From: Rhodoplanes elegans
GTDB taxonomy: Bacteria; Pseudomonadota; Alphaproteobacteria; Rhizobiales; Xanthobacteraceae
Assembly: GCF_016653355.1 (NCBI RefSeq)
Contig: NZ_NHSK01000151.1
Span: 1 to 32,914, forward strand
Direction of reading: 5' to 3'
DNA length: 32,914 nt
The translations under genes were made by a program, and so were the position numbers. Positions 1 through 8,739 of the stretch are shown here, piece by piece; within the stretch, counting starts at the first letter, position 1, and the number at the start of each line of letters is the position of its first letter. Under the pieces are notes generated by a model. That model was given only the letters and a program-made list of their open reading frames with translations, searched no databases and had not been told where the DNA came from.

Positions 1-77
1 AAAGCGGTCGACGGGAATTCCCCTGCCGTGATCCCGCCCCCGCCGGTGCACGTGTGAATGCCGGCGTGGGCGACCGA

Positions 78-1187
78 TTAACTGGGCTGTGCCTCCCGAC
101 CGACCGCCCACATGAAGCCGACGAGCTCCCGCGCAATCGCCGTGCAGACGACGGTCGTCTTCTTGCCGCGGGCGCTGAGCGTGCGATACCGCGCAGTCAA
201 TCGAGACTGCGCTTTCCAGGCGATCTCTCGTATCTTCGGCGGGACCTGCTCCAACAAATATAATTTCTTGGTTCCAACCTTCGGTGGATGACGGTACGTC
301 CAAGCGCTCTCGACCAGCATGTGGCGAACGCGTCCGTTCCCGGCTTTGGTGATGCCGCCTCGTTTGACCGTTGCACCGGTCGATCGCTCGCTGGGAACAA
401 GCCCGAGATAGCCCATGAGTTGACGCGGACTTTCGAACCGCCGCAGGTCGCCGACCTCGGTCACGAACGTCACCGCCACGATCAAATCGACGCCGCGCAA
501 AGCCTGGAGCGCGCGAACGACAGGGGACAGCGACCAGGTCGGAACAAACTCCTCGATCGCGCGCTCCAATCGGCCGACCCGTTCCTTCGAGACGCGAACC
601 GAGTCGACCATTTCCTGCAGGGCAATCTGATGAGCAGGATGATCAAACGTCTGCTCCTGAAGCCACCGAAGATACCGCATAGTCCAGCCCGTCTTCCTTG
701 GATAGGCTCGTCCGTGCTTCAGCAAAAAGGAACTCACCTGCTGGCGGTGCACTCGAAGCGTCTCGACTGCCGCCGCCCGCGCGCGAACAAGGTCCCGCAT
801 CGCTTCGTGTCCTTCATCGGGAACCCACACGGCGGTCAACTCTCCGGCCCGCAATAGCTTCGCCAGCGTCAATGCATCACGCCGATTCGTCTTCACCCGA
901 TCGCCCGGCTTCCGCGGTATCAGCGAAGGCGCGACCACCATGCATTCATGGCCGAGCGACACGATCAACCGGTGCAGCCCGTACCCGGTTGGACCGGCCT
1001 CATAACAGAAGTGAGCCCGCTTGTATTTCGGTGCGAGCTTTTTGATCACGCGACGCATGCTCTCGTCGGAGGCGTCCACCTCCCCCTGAAAGCGCACCTC
1101 TCCGTCCCGGCCACCCTCGGCAATCGCGATTGCATTCCGGGTCTTCGAAACGTCGATTCCCACAAAAGCTTCGCTATTATCGTCCAT
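78..1187 (-). CDS. IS110-family transposase (DEDD recombinase)
   Basis: This is a serine/RuvC-type recombinase of the IS110 family. The N-terminal RuvC-like domain opens with FVGIDVSK, which carries the first catalytic Asp, and continues with YEAGPTGYGL and a TNRRDALTLAKLLRAGEL segment. The C-terminal Transposase_20 part contains GVDLIVAVTF, FESPRQLMGYLGLVPSE and GGITKAGNGRVRHMLVE. I start the protein at the ATG at 1187 (369 aa), not at an in-frame start 27 codons upstream. A strong GGAGG lies 7 nt before this ATG and the RuvC domain begins immediately after it. The reading frame is intact, so the element may be active. IS110 elements lack long terminal inverted repeats, so the ends of the element cannot be set from one copy. 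Confidence 0.95.
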   Translation of the reverse strand: MDDNSEAFVGIDVSKTRNAIAIAEGGRDGEVRFQGEVDASDESMRRVIKKLAPKYKRAHFCYEAGPTGYGLHRLIVSLGHECMVVAPSLIPRKPGDRVKTNRRDALTLAKLLRAGELTAVWVPDEGHEAMRDLVRARAAAVETLRVHRQQVSSFLLKHGRAYPRKTGWTMRYLRWLQEQTFDHPAHQIALQEMVDSVRVSKERVGRLERAIEEFVPTWSLSPVVRALQALRGVDLIVAVTFVTEVGDLRRFESPRQLMGYLGLVPSERSTGATVKRGGITKAGNGRVRHMLVESAWTYRHPPKVGTKKLYLLEQVPPKIREIAWKAQSRLTARYRTLSARGKKTTVVCTAIARELVGFMWAVGREAQPS

Positions 1188-1260
1188 GGCTCGTCCTCCT
1201 ACGGTGAGGATCGGCTCGGTTCGCCCGAGCAACCCTCGGGCACGTAGTGTAGGACGAGCC
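1188..1260 (-). promoter_or_regulatory. Stem-loop leader sequestering the IS110 transposase Shine-Dalgarno; possible bridge-RNA part
   Basis: On the minus strand, GGCTCGTCC (1260-1252) can pair perfectly with GGACGAGCC (1196-1188), directly before the ATG. The flanking TAC and GTA add pairs across a small bulge that holds the GGAGG ribosome-binding site. Inside the loop two mutually exclusive hairpins exist: 1214-1219 with 1225-1230, and 1224-1229 with 1235-1240. The pairing is seen directly. Blocking of translation from read-through transcripts is inferred, by analogy with other IS elements. The non-coding 5' region of IS110-group elements is also where bridge RNAs are encoded, so part of that RNA may lie here or extend toward 1375. 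Confidence 0.5.
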
Positions 1261-1375
1261 ACACCCACCAGAGACGGACATACGGTCTTACACTCGATCG
1301 GAATTCGAGCATGGGCTCACACCGGTCATTCAGTGCCTTTGTACCATAAGCCGCTATTAAATATAGGCGATTGAA

Positions 1376-2518
1376 ATGAAACGGATCCGCTGCGTCCATC
1401 AGGGTTATGAACTCTACGGGTCGGACCGGACTTTCATAAGTTGCGTTACGTTCCTTCGTGATCGCTACCCGGATTGGAATGTAGAAGTCGTTCTCCCTAA
1501 GGAGGGCCCGCTTTCAGATGTATTGCGCAATAGCGGATTCAAGATCATTATTCGCGATCTGTGGGTCTTGCGCAAAGGCTACGGGTACTTCCGTCTTGCG
1601 TTACGTGGCTTGTTGCTGCCGATTTTTGTGTATCGCAGTCTTCATGCGCTGAAAGACCACGATTTCCTATACATAAACACCTGTGTGATTGTCGATCATA
1701 TGCTGGCCGCGTGCTTCCATCGGCGTAGTGTGATTCATGTTCACGAGATTCCCGGGCGTGCTACGCGTTGGCTGATCCGCTTCTTAATCGCGATGCCACG
1801 GGTCAAGGTGCTGTTCAACTCGCACGCAACACGCAACAGCATACAGCTTCCGAAAGCAATTCCGCAAACTGTCGTTCATAATGGGGTCGAGATTGCTGCT
1901 TTGGAGGACCGCGGTCTGCCGCACACCGGTTCGGCTGGGGACGCGCCGATCCGACTTTTGTTGATTGGCCGGATTAATTCGTGGAAGGGGCAGGATTTAT
2001 TGATTGAGGCGCTCGCGCTGTTGCCCGAAGCGGCGCGGAAACAGTTCCGGGTCAGGATCGTCGGTGATGCCTTCGAGGGAGCGCCCTTCCGCAACGCGCT
2101 CCTCGCTCACATCGCCTCGCGGCAGTTAGCAGATCTTGTTGAGGTATTGGGATTTCAGAACGATCCGTCTGTAAGCTATTATTGGAGCGATGTCGTAGTC
2201 GTTCCCTCGCGCATGCCCGAGCCCTTCGGGCTCGTCGCCATAGAGGCGATGGCGCATGGTCGGCCAGTAGTGGCGGCGGCTCACGGCGGCCTTGTCGAAA
2301 TCGTCGAGAACGAACGCACGGGCTTTCTTCATCAACCGAACGACGCCGCGGACTTGGCGCGGGTGCTCAAGAAAGTGATATTCCGACGCGGTTCGCTTAG
2401 CGATCTCGGCGAAGCGGGACGAGCACGTTATGCCTCTTTTTTTACCATTGACGCATTTAAGGCGTCCTTTCTTGAGGCCGTTGCCTCGGAGTTCCAAGGT
2501 ATGTCCGTTTCCACATAG
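1376..2518 (+). CDS. Glycosyltransferase family 4 protein
   Basis: This is a GT-B fold, retaining glycosyltransferase (380 aa) that probably adds a sugar from a nucleotide donor to a lipid-linked oligosaccharide on the cytoplasmic side of the membrane. The C-terminal Rossmann domain begins near residue 190 with IRLLLIGRINSWKGQDLLIEA. It contains the family's E-x7-E donor-binding motif (EPFGLVAIE, E282 and E290) followed by AMAHGRPVVA. The N-terminal acceptor domain is less conserved, with HVHEIPGRATRW and an FNSHAT segment. It is the first gene of the AT-richer assembly block and lies just downstream of the IS110 leader, so its original promoter may have been replaced. Donor and acceptor cannot be assigned. 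Confidence 0.9.
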   Translation: MKRIRCVHQGYELYGSDRTFISCVTFLRDRYPDWNVEVVLPKEGPLSDVLRNSGFKIIIRDLWVLRKGYGYFRLALRGLLLPIFVYRSLHALKDHDFLYINTCVIVDHMLAACFHRRSVIHVHEIPGRATRWLIRFLIAMPRVKVLFNSHATRNSIQLPKAIPQTVVHNGVEIAALEDRGLPHTGSAGDAPIRLLLIGRINSWKGQDLLIEALALLPEAARKQFRVRIVGDAFEGAPFRNALLAHIASRQLADLVEVLGFQNDPSVSYYWSDVVVVPSRMPEPFGLVAIEAMAHGRPVVAAAHGGLVEIVENERTGFLHQPNDAADLARVLKKVIFRRGSLSDLGEAGRARYASFFTIDAFKASFLEAVASEFQGMSVST

Positions 2519-2610
2519 GATTCATGTCGTTCTGGACTATCCGGTGGAGGTCTTCGCCGACGGCGCCTACAGGACGACACCGCGAATGAGCGAACAATGA
2601 TGCGATGCGG

Positions 2611-2628
2611 AGTATTGGACCGAATACT
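2611..2628. promoter_or_regulatory. Short inverted repeat between the two glycosyltransferase genes
   Basis: AGTATT (2611-2616) and AATACT (2623-2628) form a perfect 6-bp inverted repeat with a 6-nt spacer, in the otherwise empty gap 2519-2680. It sits in a locally AT-rich patch about 50 nt upstream of the next gene. An operator or promoter element is possible, but the repeat is short enough to be chance. Confidence 0.25.
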
Positions 2629-2680
2629 TAATTATCTACCCAAGTAGTCCTGCGCGCCATTTATCTGTTCCGCTTGCGCA

Positions 2681-3661
2681 GTGCTCGTAACGCCTTCTTC
2701 TATGCTACCGGACTATGAAGAGATGAAGCTATCGATTGTTATCGTTACGTACAACTGCAAGCCGTTTATCGACCGCTGTCTTGAGCCTTTGCTGCCGCAC
2801 ATTGGTGAACAATTAGAGGTTCTTGTCTGGGATAATGCCAGTTCGGATGGGACCTACAACTATCTCAAATGCCGCTACGACACCGTCAGGTTGTTCGGCG
2901 AACGCGGCAATCTCGGCTTCGCTCGTGGCAACAACGCGGCATTCAAAGAATGCCGCGGCGACTACGTCCTTCTGTTGAACCCGGATGCGTTCCTTCACGA
3001 CCTCGGGCAGATCGAGTGCCTACTGCATGTGCTTGAGGCCGATACGGGTGTCGGAGCGGTTGGTCCAATGCTGATCAACGCTGACGGCAGCCATCAAGTC
3101 GGCGATGCCGGCTGGCGCCATGACCTCCCACGAGCCGTGGCTCATTTCCTGTTCCTGCACAAGCTGTTCGGCTTTGAAAGTATATACCTGACAAGCGCGC
3201 GGTTCCTGGAACGCGAAAGTATTGATCTCGATTGGGTGTCCGGCGGCTGCACACTCGTAAGCCGAAAGGTCATTGAACAGATCGGCGGCTTAAACGACGA
3301 CATCTTTATGTATGGCGAGGATGTTGAATGGTGCGTGCGGATCCGCAACGCGGGGCTTCGCGTCGTTTATGTTCCGTCGGTCAGGGTCCACCATCTTCAG
3401 GGCGCAACGCAGAAAATCGACATTGACGCTGCTTACTCCTCGACGAAATGGCTCGACGCGCTGGCCGCCGAGATTCGGCGTAGCACCAGTGCCGTCGGCT
3501 TTTTCGTCTTCAAAGCGGTTGCCACGACGGGTTTGCTATTACGTTGGACACTTCTGCTCCTTGCGGCGTTGGGACGGGCCGACAAGCGATCGGTACGTGC
3601 CGCTCACATGCTGAAATACGCGCGCTTCGTCATCGGCCTGTCCTACGCGGTGAAGAAGTGA
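2681..3661 (+). CDS. Glycosyltransferase family 2 protein (rhamnosyltransferase-like)
   Basis: This is a GT-A fold inverting glycosyltransferase of the WbbL/rhamnosyltransferase type. It opens with LSIVIVTYNC, then VWDNASSDGT, NLGFARGNNAAF and LLLNPDAFL (the D-x-D-equivalent region). The acceptor-side motif follows: WVSGGCTLVSRKVIEQIGG and MYGEDVEWCVR. The last 60 residues are hydrophobic and basic and may anchor it to the inner membrane. The GTG at 2681 gives 326 aa. The ATG at 2723 (312 aa) places the first beta strand at the normal position but has only a GAAGAG directly abutting it, so the start is uncertain. Proximity to dTDP-rhamnose genes fits a rhamnosyltransferase, but the donor is inferred. 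Confidence 0.88.
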   Translation: MLVTPSSMLPDYEEMKLSIVIVTYNCKPFIDRCLEPLLPHIGEQLEVLVWDNASSDGTYNYLKCRYDTVRLFGERGNLGFARGNNAAFKECRGDYVLLLNPDAFLHDLGQIECLLHVLEADTGVGAVGPMLINADGSHQVGDAGWRHDLPRAVAHFLFLHKLFGFESIYLTSARFLERESIDLDWVSGGCTLVSRKVIEQIGGLNDDIFMYGEDVEWCVRIRNAGLRVVYVPSVRVHHLQGATQKIDIDAAYSSTKWLDALAAEIRRSTSAVGFFVFKAVATTGLLLRWTLLLLAALGRADKRSVRAAHMLKYARFVIGLSYAVKK

Positions 3662-3755
3662 GCCGTATTCACGCTCAGCGGTCCTTAGGTGTTCAGTCCC
3701 GGAGAGTCGTGGCGTATCTTGACCCGAGAAGTGGAGGATTCGCTATGGCAGACGT

Positions 3756-4247
3756 TCTTCACGGGAGTACCCACATCAAGTCCCACCGCTCGGCGGCGGG
3801 CGGAAAAGGGGGGCCTTCAAGCAGGCGATCGGCCGTTCGCGCGGCGGGCGGACGACGAAAATCCACGCCCTGACCGATCAGCCGGCCGCTCGTTCTGCGG
3901 CTCTCGCCGGGCAACATCAACGACATCGCGTTCGCACCGACGCTGATCGCCCGGGTCGGGCCGATCACCGGCCACATCGCGGACAAGGCCTACGACGCCA
4001 ACAGCCTGCGGCGTCTGCTCGCCGAGGGCGGCGCCAAGGCCGTTATTCCGTCGACCTCCAGCCGCAAGCGGCCCATCCCTTACGACCGCATCGCCTATCG
4101 ACGGCGCAATCGCATCGAATGAATGTTCTCGCGGCTCAAGGACTTCCGTCGCGTCGCGACCCGCTACGACAAGCTCGCCCGAAACTTCCTCGCCGGCGCA
4201 ATCCTGGCTGCCATCGTCGCCTGGTGGCTCAATTGAGTCCTGACCCT
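3756..4247 (+). pseudogene. IS5-family (IS427-like) transposase remnant, copy 1
   Basis: This is the 3' part of an IS5-family transposase, nearly identical to the copy at 17302-17790. The upstream frame reads THIKSHRSAAGG, then the frame shifts at a run AAAAGGGGGG (3804-3813) to AIGRSRGGRTTKIHAL. Both copies share that phase change, which suggests the programmed frameshift of two-ORF IS427-type elements. This copy has real damage: 5 nt are missing near 3887 compared with copy 2, and a codon equivalent to CGG has become TGA in the RIERMFSRLKDF segment. Everything upstream of about 3756 is lost. The right end is the shared 37-bp IS terminus. It separates the GT2 gene from the flippase. Confidence 0.85.
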
Positions 4248-4483
4248 GGCGCAACCGTTGCATGTCGAAAACGCGTTCGGTGCGGAGGTGTAATGACATA
4301 CAATGCATGCGTGCCTCTCCGAAGCGCTTGGCCCAGACGGTGGCGGTACCATCTGTGTCCGTCTTACCTTTGGGATTCTCTGGATAGCGGAGCGAGATCA
4401 GAGCCGGCGCGTCTGACGAAAGCGTTTTTCTGCGGCCTTCACTCGCTGCAACCCAGCCACTTTGTTGCACCAGAGGCGAGACG

Positions 4484-5779
4484 GTGAGCGATCTACCCGG
4501 CCTAAGGGCCGAGAAAATCGCGATGGCGATCTCCACTTTCACAAGGTTAGGGGCAAGCCTTGCCACGTTTGTCTTCCTCGCTAGGTATCTTGGGCCGGCT
4601 TCATACGGTGTTATAGGCACAGCGATCGCTTGTTCCATGCTGCTAAGCATGGCCTCCGATTATGGACTTGGAAATTTTCTGCTTCGCGAGGCGGGAGCCC
4701 GCCCTAAAGATGCCGTGAACATCGTTCGCCGCGGTCTTGTCCTTAAGGTCTGGACTACGGCCCTTTCAGTTCTTATCGCAGCGCTGGTCTTCGTCGTGCT
4801 TCGCCCCGCGAGCGAAACAGCGCTAGTCAACTGCGCCGTTTTGATCGGCGTCTTTTCGGCTGCGTTCGCTGACCTGGGCTTCGTCGTCGTCAGGGCAAAA
4901 GGTCGTTTTGACGTCGAAGCACGCAGCGTTGTGCTCTCAAACTTTTTTATGCTGCCCTTCGTGGTTGGCGTTGCAGCAGCGACCAGCGACGTTTTCGCTT
5001 CAGCGCTAGCCTTCGCCTTGTCACGCCTATTCTACCTTGCGGTCGCGGCGGTCATGCTGCGCAAATGGTTGCTGGGACCGGGAGCTTGGCCATCCGACTG
5101 GCGGGGGCTCCGTCGGATGGTGCGGGAAGCTTCGGGCTTCGCCGCCGATGGCATCCTGACAAATTTGTCGGTTCAAATTGATATTGTCGCGGTCTCGCTG
5201 GTGCTCGATCCGGTATCGATTGGGCTTTATCAGGTTGGCGCAAGGTTAGTTCAGGGTATCGCACCGTTTGCGGCGGTTCTGGCGACCGTATATTTGCCGC
5301 GCCTAGCACGGGCACGCAACGATGCTGGCCTCTACTTACATTTACAGAATTTAGTCAATATCGAATTTGCGCTTCTTGCCTTCGGGGCGGGCGCGTTTTT
5401 TCTTTTTGCAGCGCCTGTCCTATCTGTAGCCGTATTCGGCGAGCGCTACGCAGGACTTGCTTCCCTCTGGCCAGGCTTTGCCGCCTTTGCCCTAGGCCGC
5501 GTGTGGCTTGCTGGCCTTGGCGTCCAGCTATTCGCCTCAAACAAGATCTATATGCGCGTAATTGCCCAGATCGTTAGCCTCGCTGTGATGGGTCTGGGCG
5601 CTGTCCCAGTGCTTACGCACTATGGTTTGTCCGCTGCGCCGTGGCTGCTTGCAGTTTCGACACTAGTTGGGTTTCCGCTCTACGGGCATGCCCTCTGGGG
5701 TTTTGGTTTGCGGTTTTTCATTCTGTTCGGCCTCTCGATCGGATTGATCGCCGTATTGACGATCAGTACCGTTTCGTAA
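4484..5779 (+). CDS. Wzx-like polysaccharide flippase
   Basis: This integral membrane protein (431 aa) has about twelve to fourteen hydrophobic segments and belongs to the MOP superfamily polysaccharide flippases. The N-terminus shows the typical FVFLARYLGPASYGVIGTA stretch, and the middle has FAADGILTNLSVQIDIVAVSL with SIGLYQVGARL. It would flip undecaprenyl-linked repeat units across the inner membrane. The GTG start at 4484 is supported by GAGGCGAG a few bases upstream. No gene is visible in the 247 bp between the IS remnant and this start. The neighbouring Wzy-like gene supports a Wzx/Wzy-dependent pathway. Confidence 0.88.
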   Translation: MSDLPGLRAEKIAMAISTFTRLGASLATFVFLARYLGPASYGVIGTAIACSMLLSMASDYGLGNFLLREAGARPKDAVNIVRRGLVLKVWTTALSVLIAALVFVVLRPASETALVNCAVLIGVFSAAFADLGFVVVRAKGRFDVEARSVVLSNFFMLPFVVGVAAATSDVFASALAFALSRLFYLAVAAVMLRKWLLGPGAWPSDWRGLRRMVREASGFAADGILTNLSVQIDIVAVSLVLDPVSIGLYQVGARLVQGIAPFAAVLATVYLPRLARARNDAGLYLHLQNLVNIEFALLAFGAGAFFLFAAPVLSVAVFGERYAGLASLWPGFAAFALGRVWLAGLGVQLFASNKIYMRVIAQIVSLAVMGLGAVPVLTHYGLSAAPWLLAVSTLVGFPLYGHALWGFGLRFFILFGLSIGLIAVLTISTVS

Positions 5780-5823
5780 ATTCAAGATGATAAAAGCGAA
5801 ACACGCAGAAAAGGCCGCAATCA

Positions 5824-6426
5824 ATGAAAGAGATTATCAAGCTGATCCTTGGGCGGCTGGGTCTTCATCGGACGGTCGTTGAGGAATTGACGAGCACTAA
5901 GTTGCGAAAAAAATATAAAGCGTTAGGCATTGATATCGGCATGTATTCGTACGGCTGTTTCGATTTGGGAAGAATTGGACGAAACACTACAATAGGGAGA
6001 TATTGTTCATTTTCTAGTACGGCTCGGATACTGACTCGAAACCACGGGACGAATTTCTTGTCAACTACTCCATATCTTTTTGTCGATAACCTGAGTTTTG
6101 AGGCGCCAGGAAAGATTGATTATGTTAAATGCGTGCTCGAAGACGACGTCTGGATGGGGCATGGCGCCATCGTCCTGCCGGGGTGCACATTTATCGGGCG
6201 CGGTGCGATTATTGGTGCGGGATCCGTCGTCACCAAGTCTGTCGACCCCTACACGATCGTCGGTGGCAATCCGGCGCGAAACATACGCAAACGGTTTCTG
6301 CCGGAGACGATCGTGGAAATCGAGCGCTTGAGATGGTGGGAGTGGGATCTGGAAAGGCTTCAGTACGAGGCGAAGCACAATATAGATATGGTATTGTCTC
6401 CCGATACCTACTTCAATCAAGTTTAG
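5824..6426 (+). CDS. CatB-related left-handed beta-helix O-acetyltransferase
   Basis: This is a hexapeptide-repeat acyltransferase (200 aa) of the xenobiotic/CatB type, which uses acetyl-CoA to O- or N-acetylate a sugar. Visible signs are IGRNTTIGRYCSFSS, the catalytic-loop histidine in TRNHGTNFLST, then VWMGHGAIVLPGCTFIGRGAIIGAGSVVTKSV and the family's end motif VGGNPARNIRKRF. The gene looks clearly AT-richer than the rml operon, consistent with acquisition by transfer. It starts 44 bp after the flippase, probably in the same transcript. The likely role is acetyl decoration of the repeat unit; the substrate is unknown. Confidence 0.88.
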   Translation: MKEIIKLILGRLGLHRTVVEELTSTKLRKKYKALGIDIGMYSYGCFDLGRIGRNTTIGRYCSFSSTARILTRNHGTNFLSTTPYLFVDNLSFEAPGKIDYVKCVLEDDVWMGHGAIVLPGCTFIGRGAIIGAGSVVTKSVDPYTIVGGNPARNIRKRFLPETIVEIERLRWWEWDLERLQYEAKHNIDMVLSPDTYFNQV

Positions 6427-6817
6427 TTGCAGTGACGCAATTAACTAAATGAAAGCGAGTGTATTTTTCTGCATCGCGACCTCTGTTTCGGTCGTGCCGC
6501 ACCGAACCCATCACCGTCGTGGCGGCTCCGTAAAACAGCGCCTCGATCTTCTGCAGCTCATCCCGTTCGCGATGAACCTTTGGCACCAGTTCGCCGAGGC
6601 TCAGCCGCCGCCATTCAACGTACCGCCGTCCGCAAATCGAAGCCGCGGAGCGCCACCTGCGGCAGGGGCCCGTTGCTTCTGCAATGCTCCGAACAGCCGG
6701 TCCCGATCACCCGATCCCAGTGCCGCGTGCTTCGAGAATCAAATTCGACGATTCTTGGCACGCGACTACAGTCCATTCTTCAAGATCGAGCCCAGTCGAC
6801 AGATTCTCAGGCTCTTT
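6427..6817. other. 391-bp gene-poor stretch, possible reverse-strand coding remnant
   Basis: No convincing gene lies between the acetyltransferase and the IS5 element. Reading the minus strand from about 6610 to 6450 gives an open segment containing LGELVPKVHRERDELQKIEA, which looks like coding sequence with an amphipathic helix. It has no start and I cannot name the family. It may be the edge of another mobile element. Confidence 0.3.
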
Positions 6818-7588
6818 GAGTCCGTTTGGAAACTCGGCTCAGAGGGTGATGCGGCGCAGGAGGAGGCTTCCCATGGCGACGTGGAGCATGGCCTCGGAGA
6901 CGTCGATCCTGGCCTCGTATCCGCATTCCGACGATCGCGACCACCTGTACCGAGGGATCGCGACCAGTGTGGCGCGGGGTGTGAGGGGGGCCGTCGGGTC
7001 GTCGTCAGGATCATCTGGGCGCCGGCACTGTCTGAGATGCCGGCGGGCGTGAGGTTCACCATCAGAAGCCGACCGTCGATGTCGACCGCGACATGGCGCT
7101 TGCGGCCGAAGATCTTCTTGCCGCCGTCGAAGCTGCGGTCCGCACCGGGCGCCGGCGCCTTGACGGTGGGGCTGTCGAGGATGCCGGCCGACGGGCTCGC
7201 CTCGCGGCCCGCCCGCTCACGGTCGATCATCACGGCGAAGTCGTGGATGGTGCGGAACAGGAACAGCCGCACCATGCGTCGGAACCAACAGTAGACGGTC
7301 GGCCAGGGCGGGAAGTCCATCGGCAGCATGCGCCAGCCGCACCCGGTCCGAGCCAAATATCGAACTGCATTGAGGATTTCGCGAAGGTCGATGCGCCGCC
7401 GACGGCCGGTTCGGCCCGGCTTCGGGAGGAGCGGCGCGACCTGCGACCACTCCTCACCCGTCAGATCCGTCGAGTAGCGCTTTGCCTTCTTCTCGATGTC
7501 GGCCATCCGGGCCCGATTCGCTGCTGTCCACGTGGACAGCTGAATCACGGCCGCAGCCGCACCGCCACTTCAGTTTCCAAACGGGCTC
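6818..7588 (-). mobile_element. IS5-family element with terminal inverted repeats and an internal deletion
   Basis: Terminal inverted repeats are visible: GAGTCCGTTTGGAAACT at 6818-6834 and its complement with one mismatch at 7572-7588. Between them lies a decayed transposase on the minus strand. At about 771 bp the element is shorter than a complete IS of this group. This subgroup differs from the IS427-like copies elsewhere in the window. No clear target duplication could be read at the edges. Confidence 0.8.
6839..7506 (-). pseudogene. IS5-family transposase with central deletion
   Basis: The N-terminal two thirds are intact from the ATG at 7506: LTGEEWSQVAPLLPKPG, the DUF4096-type HTH region ILNAVRYLARTGCGWRMLP, then the first DDE Asp in SAGILDSPTVKAP and FGRKRHVAVDIDGRLL. 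The reading frame breaks near 7010. In another frame the true C-terminus reappears as YEARIDVSEAMLHVAMG and SLLLRRITL followed by TGA at 6839-6841. The segment between, with the second Asp and most of the catalytic Glu region, is missing. The product cannot be an active transposase. Confidence 0.85.
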
Positions 7589-7610
7589 TAAAGTCGGTAA
7601 GCGAACTGAG

Positions 7611-8735
7611 TTGCTCTTTACGCGGCATCACGTAAGCCCGACCTTCATTGGCCGCCGCGGTTTTGTGTCGGGGCTGGTCGCGGCTGCAATTGCGCCATTG
7701 GTCGCCAAAAGCGAGATTGCTTCCTCGCGACCTTTAGCATTGCAGGACGTCGCGGAAGGAATAAAACCTGGCGCGGATATAACAGAACCGTTAGAGAAAG
7801 CGTTAGCGCTAGCCCAGTTGCAAAACATCGGAGAAGTCCTGCTTCCAGCCGGAGAATACCTCGTGAAGTCCATCAAAATGATCAGCAAAGTGAAGCTGAA
7901 GGGACTCGGACGGGGATCGACAAGATTGAAGGTTGTCCCAGAATCATCTGGACCGCTCATTGTTCTGGGCAACGGGCCGATCATCTATACCGCCATCGAG
8001 GGAGTGACGCTAGTCGGCGGGACGCCATCGGCTGCGATCAATCCAGGACAATACGCGATTAATCTGGAGGCCAAGCCAATTGCCGGATCGACCCCCGCCA
8101 ATGGTGGACTGTGGTGGTCGTATATTCAAGATGTTGCGATTATCGGTTTTTCCAGGGGGATCCGAGTTCAAGGCGGCGCGGTCCCGGGGAACTATCAACT
8201 ACCTCACCAGTTTATCAGTGTCCGTGATCTGGTCGTATTCCTCTCCAAGGATGCAACTGGTCCCGCGCTGAAACTTACGGGGCAGGTCGCTCAGATCACG
8301 TTCGAACAATGCCATTTCGATCACAACGGTGGAATAGGCGAACTAACGCTCGTCGAGATTGGGCGTGTCGGAGAAAGCAAAACTGCGAAGGGTCCGGAAC
8401 CCTCGTTGCTCCGGTTCAGCGTATGCACTTTCCAGAGTGCGCGCCAGGGCGTGGTGATGGCCGGAAGCCAGAACATCGCATTCGAGTCATGCTGGTTCGA
8501 ACAATTGCAAGGCGGCATTCTCGCGGGAAAGAACAGCGTCGGCACTTTGATTTCAGGCTGTCGCTTCGCAAACGCTGCAAGTGTTCGGCCGGCCATCGAA
8601 TTCGTGGACGACGCTCAGGGCACGGTCTCGTCCAACGTTTTCGCGGGTTCGCGCACCATGGCTTCAATTCGGGTTTCTCCCGCGGGGCGCGTTGCGCAGT
8701 CGAACAACATTCAAACCCTGGGTGCCAGCCAGTGA
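7611..8735 (+). CDS. Tat-exported right-handed beta-helix (pectate-lyase-3-like) protein
   Basis: The N-terminus carries a twin-arginine signal (GRRGFVSGLVAAAIAPLVA), so the protein is probably exported folded. It then has the Pectate_lyase_3-type opening GADITEPLEKALALAQ with VLLPAGEYLVKS, followed by a run of parallel beta-helix coils (for example FEQCHFDHNGG, FSVCTFQSARQGV, FESCWFEQLQGG, ISGCRFANA). The start is uncertain. TTG at 7611 gives 374 aa, and the reading frame continues upstream into the IS5 element, so the native 5' end or promoter may have been altered by that insertion. In this setting it may be a polysaccharide lyase, hydrolase or spike-like binding protein. No catalytic residues can be assigned. 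Confidence 0.75.
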   Translation: MLFTRHHVSPTFIGRRGFVSGLVAAAIAPLVAKSEIASSRPLALQDVAEGIKPGADITEPLEKALALAQLQNIGEVLLPAGEYLVKSIKMISKVKLKGLGRGSTRLKVVPESSGPLIVLGNGPIIYTAIEGVTLVGGTPSAAINPGQYAINLEAKPIAGSTPANGGLWWSYIQDVAIIGFSRGIRVQGGAVPGNYQLPHQFISVRDLVVFLSKDATGPALKLTGQVAQITFEQCHFDHNGGIGELTLVEIGRVGESKTAKGPEPSLLRFSVCTFQSARQGVVMAGSQNIAFESCWFEQLQGGILAGKNSVGTLISGCRFANAASVRPAIEFVDDAQGTVSSNVFAGSRTMASIRVSPAGRVAQSNNIQTLGASQ

Positions 8736-8739
8736 CGCG

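Noticed and set aside
6449-7294. Plus-strand frame across the IS5 element
   Set aside because: It is antisense to a recognisable IS5 transposase and has no protein family features.
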